Below, one piece after another: positions 25,528 to 34,343 of a stretch of DNA of 64,000 bases (the first letter of the stretch is position 1; each line of letters starts with the position of its first letter). This DNA is from Bradyrhizobium sp. C9 (GTDB lineage Bacteria > Pseudomonadota > Alphaproteobacteria > Rhizobiales > Xanthobacteraceae), in assembly GCF_002532045.1 (NCBI RefSeq), contig NZ_NWTG01000001.1:186001-250000 (forward strand). The letters are read 5' to 3'. The position numbers and the translations under genes are program-made. The notes under the pieces were generated by a model that was given only the letters and a program-made list of their open reading frames with translations, had not been told where the DNA came from and made no database searches.

Positions 25528-26184
25528 ATGGCACGAGCAGTTCGACGCGCGCAGGAGCAGCGAGATGACGCGCCCGTGTCGGTGTCACGACGGACCCAGG
25601 TCGAGCGGCGCGATGAAGCGGAGCGGCGGATTCTCGAAGCGGCCGCGCTGATCGTCGCCGAAAACGGGCTCGAAGCGATCACGCTGGCAGAGGCCGGCGA
25701 ACGCGCCGGCTACAGCCGCGGTCTGCCATCGCACTACTTCAAGACCAAGGCCGACCTGCTGTCGGCGCTCGGCACCTACATCATCGAATCCTTCATCAGC
25801 GAGCGCCGCGCTTCCGCACCGGGACTGACCGGCTACGACAGCCTGCTTGCGTCGTGCCGATATTACTTCGTGATGCCGGCACGGAATCCTGTCATGGCGC
25901 GCGCCTTTCACGCCGTGCTGGCCGGCGCGCTCACCGTACCGCCGATTACGGCCACCGTGGCGAAACTCAATCGCGAAACCCGAGGCGAGATCGCTGCGGC
26001 CCTGCGGGCGGGCATGGCCGAGGGTCGGTTGCGCGCGGATATCGATCCGGAGACCGAAAGTGCGCTCATCCTCGCCACGCTGCGCGGATCGGTGGCGCAG
26101 TGGCTGGTCGATCCGGAGGGACTGGATCTCGAGGTCGTCAGCGCGCACTTCATCGCGACGCTGGAACGGAGGCTGACGAAATGA
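25528..26184 (+). CDS. TetR/AcrR family transcriptional regulator (218 aa)
   Basis: Second TetR-type regulator of the island. Helix-turn-helix: RRILEAAALIVAENGLEAITLAEAGERAGYSRGLPSHYFKTKADLLSAL (residues about 33-80), with a basic N-terminal tail. A BetI-like C-terminal domain follows. Ribosome site GGGAGTGA precedes ATG 25528. It is first gene of a rightward operon (25528-31524) and is coupled by ATGA to the next CoA ligase. It probably binds the palindrome at 25449-25466 and controls both directions. Confidence 0.92.
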   Translation: MARAVRRAQEQRDDAPVSVSRRTQVERRDEAERRILEAAALIVAENGLEAITLAEAGERAGYSRGLPSHYFKTKADLLSALGTYIIESFISERRASAPGLTGYDSLLASCRYYFVMPARNPVMARAFHAVLAGALTVPPITATVAKLNRETRGEIAAALRAGMAEGRLRADIDPETESALILATLRGSVAQWLVDPEGLDLEVVSAHFIATLERRLTK

Positions 26185-27731
26185 GCATCCTGCCGAACAG
26201 CGTCGAATACTGGGCTGCCAATCGCCCCGACGATATCGCCTTCATCGAGGGCGATCACCGGACGACATGGTCGCAGCTCAACGATGCCGCGAACCGCGTT
26301 GCGCATGGCCTCGCCGCTCGCGGCGTCGTCGCCGGCGACATCGTGGTGCTGCGGACCCAGATCAGGATCGAGTGGCCGATCCTGAGCGAGGCGATCGGCA
26401 AGCTGCGCTGCTCGCTGCTCGGCCTGAACTGGCGGCTGACGCCGTCGGAGACGCAGTACGTACTGTCCAACAGCGGCGCCCAGGTCATCGTCTGCGACGA
26501 TGACGATCCGGCGGCGCTGCGGCCCGCATTCGACGGATTGCCGATCAAGCTCGCGGTCTCGATCGGTACAGTGTCGCCCGGTTTCGTCGCATTGTCCGAA
26601 CTGCTCGACACGCCTGCCGAGCCGCCGCTGCATTCGACCGGCCGGCCGCCGCTGATCCTCTATACATCAGGCACCACGGGCCTGCCCAAGGGTGTGGTCT
26701 CGGTGGTGCAGCCGGGCGTGCAGATGGATCAACGCACCGCCGAATATCTCAGCGACGTCGCGCAGACCCGGCGCGGCCAACCCGGCGGCGTGTCGCTTTT
26801 GACGCTGCCGCTGCATCATGGCGCAGGGCCATCGCAGGTCTGGGGCGCAATCCAGCTCGGCAATCCGGTGATCCTGATGCGCCGCTTTGATCCGGAAGGC
26901 GCGCTTCGCCTGATCGCGAAACATCGCGTCACCAACTGGACCGGCGTTCCCACCATGTACAAGCGCCTCGCGGCGCTGCCGAAGGATGTCCTCGACGCCT
27001 ACGACGTGTCGTCGATCCGCGCACTATCGGTCGGCGCAGCGCCGGTGCCCTACGAGCTCAAGCGCTGGATCATCCGCTATTTCGGCTCGGGCGTGCTCGG
27101 CGAAGGCTATGGCGCGACGGAGGTCGGCATGATCAGCTTCCTGCCGCCCGAGATGCAGGAGCGCAAGCCCGGCTCCAGCGGCCGTCCGCACAAGCATGTC
27201 GACATCTCGATTCGCGATGCCGAGGGGCGCGAGCTGCCGCGCAACCAGTCCGGCGAGATCTGGATCAGGACGCCGGTGACGATCCGCTCCTATCTGAACG
27301 GCAAGCCGCTCGGAGCGGACACGCGCGACGACCACGGGTATTTCCGCGTCGGCGATGTCGGAATGCTCGATGACGACGGCTATCTGTTCATCACCGATCG
27401 CGCCAAGGACATGATCATCGCCGGCGGCGTCAACATCTATCCGGCCGAGATCGAGGCCGCGATCCTAAGGCATCCCGATGTGCAGGACGTTGCCGTCATC
27501 GGCATCCCCGACGACGAGTTCGGCGAGCAGGTCAAGGCGTTCTGCGAGCTGAAGCCGGGCCACATCGCGGACGAGGCTGCGATCCTCGACTTCTGCCGCG
27601 ACCATCTTGCTTCGTACAAGCGGCCGCGCACGCTGTCGATCGTCGACGAACTGCCACGCAACACGATGGGCAAGCTGCTCAAGCGCGAATTGCGCGAGCC
27701 CTACTGGAAGGGACGGGAGAGAAACGTATGA
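26181..27731 (+). CDS. Class I adenylate-forming acyl-CoA ligase (516 aa)
   Basis: Third CoA ligase of the island. Motifs: LYTSGTTGLPKGVVS, GEGYGATEVGM, RVGDVGMLDDDGYLFITDRAKDMIIAGGVNIYPAEIE and the C-terminal ELPRNTMGKLLKRELRE with the catalytic Lys. It is shorter than long-chain ligases and most like aromatic/alicyclic-acid or medium-chain ligases. The start overlaps the TetR stop (ATGA), and the end overlaps the SDR start (ATGA). It probably activates the same substrate family or a later acidic intermediate. Confidence 0.93.
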   Translation: MSILPNSVEYWAANRPDDIAFIEGDHRTTWSQLNDAANRVAHGLAARGVVAGDIVVLRTQIRIEWPILSEAIGKLRCSLLGLNWRLTPSETQYVLSNSGAQVIVCDDDDPAALRPAFDGLPIKLAVSIGTVSPGFVALSELLDTPAEPPLHSTGRPPLILYTSGTTGLPKGVVSVVQPGVQMDQRTAEYLSDVAQTRRGQPGGVSLLTLPLHHGAGPSQVWGAIQLGNPVILMRRFDPEGALRLIAKHRVTNWTGVPTMYKRLAALPKDVLDAYDVSSIRALSVGAAPVPYELKRWIIRYFGSGVLGEGYGATEVGMISFLPPEMQERKPGSSGRPHKHVDISIRDAEGRELPRNQSGEIWIRTPVTIRSYLNGKPLGADTRDDHGYFRVGDVGMLDDDGYLFITDRAKDMIIAGGVNIYPAEIEAAILRHPDVQDVAVIGIPDDEFGEQVKAFCELKPGHIADEAAILDFCRDHLASYKRPRTLSIVDELPRNTMGKLLKRELREPYWKGRERNV

Positions 27732-28519
27732 GTGATATTCTTGATCTGAATGGCAAGGTGACGCTGATCACCGGTGCGGGACAGGGCGTCGGGCGCCAGA
27801 TCGCGCTGCATTTCGCCGCGCACAACGCGGCCGGCATCGTCGTCAACGACTATTTCCTCGATCGCGCCGAGCAGGTCGCGCGCGAGATCAATGCCGCCGG
27901 TGGCAAGGCGATCGCGGTGCAGGCCGACGTCACCGATCTCGCCTCGGTCAAGGCGATGGTCGGCAAGGCCGAACAGGCCTTCGGCCCGATCGACGTGCTC
28001 GTCAACAATGCCGGCAACGCCGGCGCGACCCCCGATCCCGATGCACGCAAGCCGTTCTGGGAAACCGGCCCCGAGGTCTGGAACAGCTTCATCGGCGTCA
28101 ATCTCTACGGCGTCATCAACTGCGCCTCGGCCTGCATTCCGCAGATGATCGAGCGCAAGGGCGGCCGCATCGTCACCATCATCTCGGATGCCGGCCGCGC
28201 CGGCGAGGCCGGCCTCGAGGTCTATTCGGGCGCAAAGGCGGGCGCCGCGGGCTTCACTCGCGCGGTGGCGCGCTCGCTCGGCCGCCACAACATCACGGCG
28301 AACTGCGTGGCGATTGCCGCGACGCTAACGCCCGCGATCGAAGCGCGGCTGAAGGCCGATCCCGAGCGGCAGAAGAAGATGATGGAGAAATACGTCATCC
28401 GCCGCCCGGGCCTGCCGTCGGACGTCGCCAACATGGTGTTGTTCCTCGCCTCCGATGCGAGCGCGTGGATCACCGGCCAGACCTATCCGGTCAATGGCGG
28501 CTTTACCTTCGCATTGTGA
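27728..28519 (+). CDS. Short-chain dehydrogenase/reductase (263 aa)
   Basis: Classical SDR with cofactor motif TGAGQGVGRQ (residues 15-24), NNAGNAG near 93-99 and catalytic Ser153, Tyr166 and Lys170 (ISDAGRAG...VYSGAKAG). C-terminal ASDASAWITGQTYPVNGGF is typical of 3-hydroxyacyl or FabG-like SDRs. It lies between the ligase and a true crotonase gene, so 3-hydroxyacyl-CoA oxidation is the likely role. Confidence 0.92.
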   Translation: MSDILDLNGKVTLITGAGQGVGRQIALHFAAHNAAGIVVNDYFLDRAEQVAREINAAGGKAIAVQADVTDLASVKAMVGKAEQAFGPIDVLVNNAGNAGATPDPDARKPFWETGPEVWNSFIGVNLYGVINCASACIPQMIERKGGRIVTIISDAGRAGEAGLEVYSGAKAGAAGFTRAVARSLGRHNITANCVAIAATLTPAIEARLKADPERQKKMMEKYVIRRPGLPSDVANMVLFLASDASAWITGQTYPVNGGFTFAL

Positions 28520-28528
28520 GGCGCAGCG

Positions 28529-29302
28529 ATGAGCATTGAGAACGAACAGGTCGTTCTGACCGAACGGCGCGGCCACATCCTCGTCGTCACGCTGAACCGT
28601 CCCGAAGCGCGCAACGCCTGCAACGCGGCGCTGGCGCGCGGCATCTCCGATGCGATGGATCTGCTCGACGCGGAGGACGCGCTGTTCGCCGGTGTCATCA
28701 CCGGCGCGGGCGGCAACTTCTCGGCCGGCGCCGATCTCAAGGCGGTGGCGCGCGGCGAGCGCGGCATCACCGAGCGCGGCGGCTTCGGCGTGTTTCGCCG
28801 ACCGCCGCGCAAGCCGCTGATCGCGGCGGTCGAGGGCTATGCCGTCGGCGGCGGGCTCGAGCTTTGCCTGTCCTGCGATCTCATCGTTGCCGCGCGGGAC
28901 GCCAAGATGGGCCTGCCGGAAGTCAGGCACAATGTCGTTGCCATCGGTGGCGGACTGTTCCGGCTGCCGAAGCGGATTCCCTATCACGTCGCCATGGAGC
29001 TGGCGCTGACCGGGCAGTTCAAGGGCGCGGAGTACTTCGAGCGCCTCGGACTCGTGAACCGGCTCGTCGAACCCGGACAAGCGCTCGAGGCCGCAGTTGC
29101 CTTCGGCAACGAGCTCCTCGTTAACGGCCCGACGGCGCTCGCCGCGTCGAAGGAGATCATCTTTCAGGCCGCGAACTGGAGCGATGAGGAGGGCTGGACT
29201 GCACAGGGCCCGATCGCGGAGCGGGCGCTGAAGTCGGAGGATCGCACCGAGGGCCTCAAGGCGTTCGCTGAAAAACGCAAGCCGGTCTGGAAGGGACGCT
29301 AG
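28529..29302 (+). CDS. Enoyl-CoA hydratase (257 aa)
   Basis: Crotonase with both catalytic glutamates in place: Glu111 in GYAVGGGLELCLSCD and Glu131 in GLPEVRHNV. Oxyanion segment FSAGADLKAV is present. It is thus a credible hydratase, unlike the crotonase at 10319-11113. C-terminal SEDRTEGLKAFAEKRKPVWKGR is typical. It lies nine bases after the SDR stop with a GAGGCGCAGCG leader. Together with the SDR it supplies hydration and oxidation steps. Confidence 0.93.
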   Translation: MSIENEQVVLTERRGHILVVTLNRPEARNACNAALARGISDAMDLLDAEDALFAGVITGAGGNFSAGADLKAVARGERGITERGGFGVFRRPPRKPLIAAVEGYAVGGGLELCLSCDLIVAARDAKMGLPEVRHNVVAIGGGLFRLPKRIPYHVAMELALTGQFKGAEYFERLGLVNRLVEPGQALEAAVAFGNELLVNGPTALAASKEIIFQAANWSDEEGWTAQGPIAERALKSEDRTEGLKAFAEKRKPVWKGR

Positions 29303-29304
29303 CG

Positions 29305-30279
29305 ATGCAGGCCGCTGCCCGCCGGAGCGCGCTTCCCGCTGCGATCGCAGATCGGCTTCGTCTGCCGCTGATCGCAGCTCCCATGCTGCGCGTGTCCGGC
29401 GTCGATCTCGTGACGGCGGTCTGCCGCTCCGGCGCGATCGGCGCGTTTCCGACCGCGAACGCCCGCTCGGTCGAGGAGCTCGATGCTTGGCTGACCCGGA
29501 TCGAGCGCAATGTCGCCGGGCTCGGCCGCCCCGCCGCGCCGCATTGTCCGAACCTCATCGTCCGCCAGCCACGCTTCAAGGACGATCTCGCCTGTCTCGT
29601 CCGGCACGGGGTCGAGATGGTCATCACCAGCGTGGGATCTCCCGCAGCGGCGGTCGCGCCGCTGCATGATGTGGGCAGTCTGGTGTTCGCGGACATCGCC
29701 TCGCTGCGGCATGCCGAGAAGGCGATCGAGGCGGGCGCCGATGGTTTGATCCTGCTGACGGCGGGTGCCGGCGGGCAGACCGGCTGGGCTAATCCGTTCG
29801 CCTTCGTGCGCGCGGTGCGCGCCATGTTCGACGGCCCGGTCGTGCTCGCGGGCGGTGTGACCGACGGCACCGCGCTCGCCGCGGCCCGGCTGCTCGGCTG
29901 CGATCTCGCCTATATGGGAACGCGCTTCATCGCGGCGCGCGAGAGCATGGCGAGCGATGCCTATCGGCGAATGCTGGTCGACAGCACGCTCGACGACATC
30001 ATGCTGACGAAGGCCTTCACCGGCCTCGATGCCAGCATGCTGCGGCCCTCGATCGTCGCCGCGGGTCTCGATCCCGCAAATCTCGACGAGTCCGTGTCGG
30101 AAGCGCGGGCGCGCGAGAAGTTCGGCGGCAAGAGCGAGACGGAAGGACCGCGGCGCTGGATCGAGGTCTGGAGCGCTGGTCATTCAGTCTCGGGCGTGCA
30201 CGCGGTGGCGGGAGCGGCCGACATCGTCGATGAGATCGCCGCGCAATATCACGCCGCATTCGAACGAGGCGCCGCATAA
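29305..30279 (+). CDS. Nitronate monooxygenase-like FMN protein (324 aa)
   Basis: TIM-barrel FMN enzyme of the NMO/2-nitropropane dioxygenase family. Visible: LIAAPMLRVSGVDLVTAVCRSGAIGAFPTANARS, CPNLIVRQPRF, GADGLILLTAGAGGQTGW and VLAGGVTDGTALAAARLLGCDLAYMGTRFIA, which cover the FMN phosphate site. Many members labelled NMO act as enoyl-CoA-type or NADH:quinone reductases, so nitronate oxidation is not proved. It starts two bases after the hydratase stop. Confidence 0.88.
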   Translation: MQAAARRSALPAAIADRLRLPLIAAPMLRVSGVDLVTAVCRSGAIGAFPTANARSVEELDAWLTRIERNVAGLGRPAAPHCPNLIVRQPRFKDDLACLVRHGVEMVITSVGSPAAAVAPLHDVGSLVFADIASLRHAEKAIEAGADGLILLTAGAGGQTGWANPFAFVRAVRAMFDGPVVLAGGVTDGTALAAARLLGCDLAYMGTRFIAARESMASDAYRRMLVDSTLDDIMLTKAFTGLDASMLRPSIVAAGLDPANLDESVSEARAREKFGGKSETEGPRRWIEVWSAGHSVSGVHAVAGAADIVDEIAAQYHAAFERGAA

Positions 30280-30306
30280 GGCGTCCAAATCCAGTGGAGG
30301 AAACCC

Positions 30307-31524
30307 ATAAAAACGATCAGCCGTCGAACGCTGCTCGGAACGGCGGCTTCTGGCCTTGCGGCATCCATCGGCGGCAAGGCATTTGCCGGCGCCTCCTATG
30401 ATCCCGGTGCCAGCGATCAGGAGATCCGTATCGGGCAGTTCGGACCGCTGAGCGGCCCGGTGTCGTCGTTCGGCGTGCTTGCGAACGCCATGGATGCCTA
30501 TTTCCGCATGCTGAACGACACCGGCGGCATCAACGGCCGCAAGATCAAGTTCATCAACTATGACGATGCCTACAGCCCGCCGAAATCGGTCGAGGCGGCG
30601 CGGCGCCTGGTCGAAGGCGACGAGGTGCTGTTCATCGCGGGTGCGATGGGCACACCAGGCAACATCGCCGTCCAGAAATACATGAACGCGCGCAAGGTCC
30701 CGCAGCTGTTCCTAGCGGCAGCCGCCAGCAAGCTGTCGGACCCGGCGGGCAATCCATGGACCATGGTCGGTGGATCGACCTACGAGATCGAGGGAGGTGT
30801 CGTCGGCCGCTACATCGCCGCCACCATGCCCGGTGCGAAGATCGGTCTGCTGTATCAGAACGACGATGCCGGCAAGGCGACGCTGGCAGGCCTGAAGACC
30901 GGTCTCGGTGCCAGGACCGCGCAGATCACCTCGGAGCTGAACTACTCGGTCGGCGATCCCACCATCGATTCACAGATCGTCCAGATGAAATTGTCCGGCG
31001 CTGACGTGGTGTTCTTGATCACGATCCCGAAGATGGCGAGCCAGGCATTGCGCAAGATGGCCGCGCTCGAATGGCGGCCGCAGGTCTTCCTCGGCGCCGG
31101 CAACGCCTCGGTGCGCGCGACGCTGAAGCCCGCAGGCTTCGAGACCGCGCAAGGCATCCTGGCGTTCGCGACACGGATGGACCTTGGCAATCCGCTCTGG
31201 GCCGACACGCCGGACATGATGCAATACATGGCGTTTCTCGACCGCTACGTCCCGAACGCCGATCGCGCCGACGACCTCTACGCGATCGGCTATACCGCCG
31301 GGGCAACCGCTGCCCACGTCATCAGGCAATGTGGCGACCAGCTGACGCGGGCCAATGTCCTGCACCAGGCGACGAGCCTGAAGAAGTTCGCCGCCCCGCT
31401 GCTGATTCCCGGAATCACCCTCAACACCACGCCGAGCGACTATGTGCCGATCAAGCAATTTCAGCTGATGCGGTTCAAGGGCGAAGCCTACGAGAAGGTA
31501 GGCGAGTTGCTCACGGCCGCATGA
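30307..31524 (+). CDS. Branched-chain-type substrate-binding protein, Tat signal, apparent AUA start (405 aa)
   Basis: Periplasmic binding protein paralogous to the one at 3808-5031 (MLNDTGGINGRKIKF and DDAYSPPKSVEAARRLVEGDEV match closely). The reading frame has a twin-arginine signal (KTISRRTLLGTAASGLAAS, cleavage near AFA-G) immediately preceded by ATA at 30307 and, six bases earlier, a consensus GGAGGAA. No ATG, GTG or TTG occurs in frame between the upstream TAA and this signal; the next is GTG 30460, which would remove the signal peptide and part of the domain. The gene therefore either uses AUA or has lost its ATG. It is the last gene of the operon. Confidence 0.82.
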   Translation: MKTISRRTLLGTAASGLAASIGGKAFAGASYDPGASDQEIRIGQFGPLSGPVSSFGVLANAMDAYFRMLNDTGGINGRKIKFINYDDAYSPPKSVEAARRLVEGDEVLFIAGAMGTPGNIAVQKYMNARKVPQLFLAAAASKLSDPAGNPWTMVGGSTYEIEGGVVGRYIAATMPGAKIGLLYQNDDAGKATLAGLKTGLGARTAQITSELNYSVGDPTIDSQIVQMKLSGADVVFLITIPKMASQALRKMAALEWRPQVFLGAGNASVRATLKPAGFETAQGILAFATRMDLGNPLWADTPDMMQYMAFLDRYVPNADRADDLYAIGYTAGATAAHVIRQCGDQLTRANVLHQATSLKKFAAPLLIPGITLNTTPSDYVPIKQFQLMRFKGEAYEKVGELLTAA

Positions 31525-31689
31525 GGCGGCGGCCGCCCACGGTCCCCGCCGATCACCTCGACCGCACATCCTTGTGAAGGACGTGATGCCCTTCGGCGCG
31601 TAACGCGCGCGGGGCGCGCTGCGTAATCCTGCCACGAACGCCACAGCCGCGGCTGATGGTGGCATCGCAGCGAGGGAAGAAACATCCGC

Positions 31690-32178
31690 ATGAATCTGTC
31701 GTTCAATATAGCCGAACACGGCGAGGGGTCTTATCGTCCGCTCACGATCCTGCGCTGGGTCATGGTGGTGATCTTCGTGTCGTTCGGCATGCAGAAGTTC
31801 ACGCCGCAGTCGGCGCAGGGCATCGCGCAATTCATCAGCAACAGCCCGTTCGTCTCGTGGCTGTCGGTGTTCGGCCTTCGCGGTGAGGCCTATGTGCTCG
31901 GCGTCACCGAATTCGGCATCGCCGTGCTGCTTGCCGCCGGCGCGTTCAGCCCGATCCTGTCCGCAATCGGCTCCTTGATGGGCGTGATGACCTTTGCAGT
32001 GACCTGGTCGTTCTTCTTCACGACACCGGGTGTGGTGAAGTGGAGCCTGTCGACCGACCCGATGGCCTGGAACCTGGCCGGCGAGTTCCTGTTCAAGGAC
32101 ATCGTGCTGCTGTGCGTCTGCATGGTGCTGCTGCTGGCGTCGTTGCCACGGTCCATCGTCCGGTCGCGGACCGGATAA
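31690..32178 (+). CDS. DUF417 family membrane protein (162 aa)
   Basis: Small inner-membrane protein of the YkgB/DUF417 type. There are four hydrophobic segments, with MVVIFVSFGMQKFTPQSAQGIAQFISNSPFVSWL, the GVTEFGIAVLLAAG segment and SLSTDPMAWNLAGEFLFKDIVLL as family marks. Function is not established; relatives are linked to oxidative stress from chlorine species. It is preceded by a 165-base gap with a weak ribosome site (GAGGGAAG) and not clearly part of the catabolic operon. Confidence 0.88.
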   Translation: MNLSFNIAEHGEGSYRPLTILRWVMVVIFVSFGMQKFTPQSAQGIAQFISNSPFVSWLSVFGLRGEAYVLGVTEFGIAVLLAAGAFSPILSAIGSLMGVMTFAVTWSFFFTTPGVVKWSLSTDPMAWNLAGEFLFKDIVLLCVCMVLLLASLPRSIVRSRTG

Positions 32179-32709
32179 ACGAGCGCGCCGCGTGTTCGAT
32201 GGTTAAGCCATGCTTAACCACGGCATCGCGCGCGTCCTGCATCGGGAACAGGACAATCCGTCGCAGGCAACAATATCTTGTCAATCGAATCTCATGGGCC
32301 TATGCAACCCTTGATTGACGAATTGTTGCTAGTAAGAAACCGTCCCCGGTTGGGAGCGGAATGTGACGAACCCAGACATATCGGCGGCGAGCCCGGCAAG
32401 CGTCGGTATTGTCTGTCCGTCGCAGCACATTTCCCGTATTTTCAAACGTCCCGCATTTTTTAGTTCCATTGCAGTTCCCGCGCCGTGGCTGGAGTGGGAG
32501 GGCGGTCGCGATCGTGGTTTCCGGGTGTGACCGCCGGAACCGCGATCGGGCCGCCCGTTCCCCAGCCGATACGGGAACGGGTGCAAGGCGCGCGATCGTG
32601 AATTCGGACGTCTGGGTTCCATCGCTAGGATCGCGATGTCGCCATTTCTCGATGGCTGAACAGATCCAGCTGTGAGTCAGATCGCAACATCATCCTGAAT
32701 TCGTTCTGC
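32179..32709. other. 530-base intergenic region
   Basis: No convincing gene on either strand. The left part (32179-32480) is relatively AT-rich. The right part contains two adjacent stem-loops described separately. A promoter for the serine hydrolase gene must lie here but no clear hexamers were found. Confidence 0.5.
32500..32581. ncRNA. Two tandem stem-loops, possible structured RNA or terminator
   Basis: The first stem-loop is long and slightly imperfect: GATCGTGGTTTCCGG (about 32510-32524) pairs with CCGGAACCGCGATC (32534-32547), and outer GGGCGG pairs with CCGCCC. The second is a perfect 9-bp stem CCCGTTCCC (32554-32562) / GGGAACGGG (32573-32581). They share a boundary and could form alternative structures. 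A regulatory leader of the hydrolase gene or an sRNA is possible; no family is recognised. Confidence 0.3.
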
Positions 32710-33873
32710 ATGAGACAATGGTTCTTGAGACAATGGCTCTTCGCCTGGATCGCGGCCGTCCTGCTTGCCGTCGCCGCTAGTGTGCTGACGGCGGCACGGG
32801 CTGATTCCGACATGGATGCGCAGATCAGGGACATCGTCACGACGGAACTGGGGCCGACCGCGACCGCGGCCGATCCGGGCGGCCTTGCCGCGGCGGTCTA
32901 TGCCGGCGGCCGGGTCGCCTTCTTCAACTATGGATTCGCCGACACCGCGGCAAAGCGGCCAGTCACCTCGGACACGCTGTTCAATCTCGCCTCGCTGCGC
33001 AAGCTGTTCGAGGCGACACTGGTTGCACTCGGCACCGAGCGCGGCGAATTGCGGCTGGACGATCCGGTCGGCCAGTATCTGCCCGAGCTGCACGGGGACT
33101 ATGTCAGGCGCATCACGGTCAGCGAGCTCGTCAACCATACTTCGGGGTTGCTGCTGCCGACCGATCATCCGCCATGGCCGAACGAGACTTTCAGCCGCGA
33201 TCAGTTCATCGCGATGCTCAATGCCTGGACGCCGCAGCATGGAGAGCAGCCGGGCAAGCAGCGCATCTACAGCCATGCCGGCTATGTCCTGCTGCAGTTG
33301 GTGCTGGAACAGCGCTATCGCATGCCGATCGCGACGTTGATCGAGGGGCGCATCCTCAAGCCGCTCGGCATGACCTCGACCTTCGTTCCGGATCGTGACG
33401 AGGCCAATCGCGCGGCATTGGCGCCGGAGATCATGCAGCGCATGGTCCAGGGTTACTTCCATGACGGCACGGCGATCGGCCCACCCGGCAATCAGCAGAG
33501 CTATTATGATTTTCCCGGCACCGGCCAGGTGTTCTCGTCGGCGCGCGATCTCGGCATGCTGCTGCGCGCCTATCTCGACGGCGCGGTGATCGATCCGCAA
33601 TTGCGCGCGGCATTGCAGACGACCATGCACGAGAGTTTTCGTGTGGATGCGAAGTTCGGGCAGGCGATGGCATGGGAGCACGTGCGGCTCGACGGCGTCA
33701 CCGTCGTCGACAAACCCGGCGGTCTCAACAATGCCTCGGCCTATATCGGCCTGGTCCCGGCGCACAGGTTCGGCATCGTGCTGCTCGCCAATCGCGGCGA
33801 CTATCCGCACGAGATCGCGCGCTACAGGATCCTGCCGGCGCTCGCGAATCTCATCAAAACCCAAGTACATTAG
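32710..33873 (+). CDS. Class C beta-lactamase-fold serine hydrolase (387 aa)
   Basis: Exported penicillin-binding-protein-like hydrolase or esterase. The signal peptide spans LFAWIAAVLLAVAASVLTAARA. The SxxK motif is Ser95-Leu-Arg-Lys98, the second motif is Tyr187-Ser-His189 in place of Tyr-x-Asn, and the third is KPGG (in VVDKPGGLNN) in place of KTG. These are typical of AmpC-fold peptidases and esterases rather than true beta-lactamases. It is unrelated in operon to the similar hydrolase at 41106-42404. Confidence 0.88.
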   Translation: MRQWFLRQWLFAWIAAVLLAVAASVLTAARADSDMDAQIRDIVTTELGPTATAADPGGLAAAVYAGGRVAFFNYGFADTAAKRPVTSDTLFNLASLRKLFEATLVALGTERGELRLDDPVGQYLPELHGDYVRRITVSELVNHTSGLLLPTDHPPWPNETFSRDQFIAMLNAWTPQHGEQPGKQRIYSHAGYVLLQLVLEQRYRMPIATLIEGRILKPLGMTSTFVPDRDEANRAALAPEIMQRMVQGYFHDGTAIGPPGNQQSYYDFPGTGQVFSSARDLGMLLRAYLDGAVIDPQLRAALQTTMHESFRVDAKFGQAMAWEHVRLDGVTVVDKPGGLNNASAYIGLVPAHRFGIVLLANRGDYPHEIARYRILPALANLIKTQVH

Positions 33874-34004
33874 CGAGGCCGCGTGCCGATCCGATGACAC
33901 GGCCTGCGCGGCCGGGCAGGGGATGCATGCAAAAAACGTCATGGCGCGGAACCGCGATCGGCTATATAAACCGGTAGCTTCTTCTCCTGCTTGAAGAGGC
34001 TGAT

Positions 34005-34337
34005 ATGACTGATTTACAAAATTCTGATTTGCACGCGCCTGATCTGTATACTTGGCTTTCGCAGCAGCCCCACGGCCTGCGCACCTACCGAACCCTCCAG
34101 GAAAAACTCGAGACCGTGAGCCGGCATCAGCCCGAGCAGCGGGCGATGTGCCGGCTGCTGAGCGGTCTCGTCGGCAATTACATCGAGGCCTTTGACGAGG
34201 AGCCGCTGCCCGTCGCGGTCGCTGATCGCGCCTATGGTCGCCTGCTCGATCTCGTGGCGAGCCTTGATCTCAAGGGCAATCCCGACCGGCGCCTCGCCGA
34301 CATCAACCGCATCGCATCCTGCGATCTCCTGAACTGA
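34005..34337 (+). CDS. Hypothetical protein (110 aa)
   Basis: Not recognised. It is predicted helical and soluble, with acidic regions: DLYTWLSQQPHGLRTYRTLQEKLETVSRHQPEQRAMCRLLSGLVGNYIEAFDEEPLPV. There is no signal peptide or cysteine motif. A ribosome site GAAGAGG precedes the ATG. It converges with glgA, six bases apart. Its protein-like composition supports a real gene. Confidence 0.7.
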   Translation: MTDLQNSDLHAPDLYTWLSQQPHGLRTYRTLQEKLETVSRHQPEQRAMCRLLSGLVGNYIEAFDEEPLPVAVADRAYGRLLDLVASLDLKGNPDRRLADINRIASCDLLN

Positions 34338-34343
34338 TCGCGC

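Noticed and set aside
32329..32622. A 97-codon minus-strand frame in the gap before the serine hydrolase
   Set aside because: Arg/Ser/Pro-rich, no ribosome site, and it spans the stem-loops.
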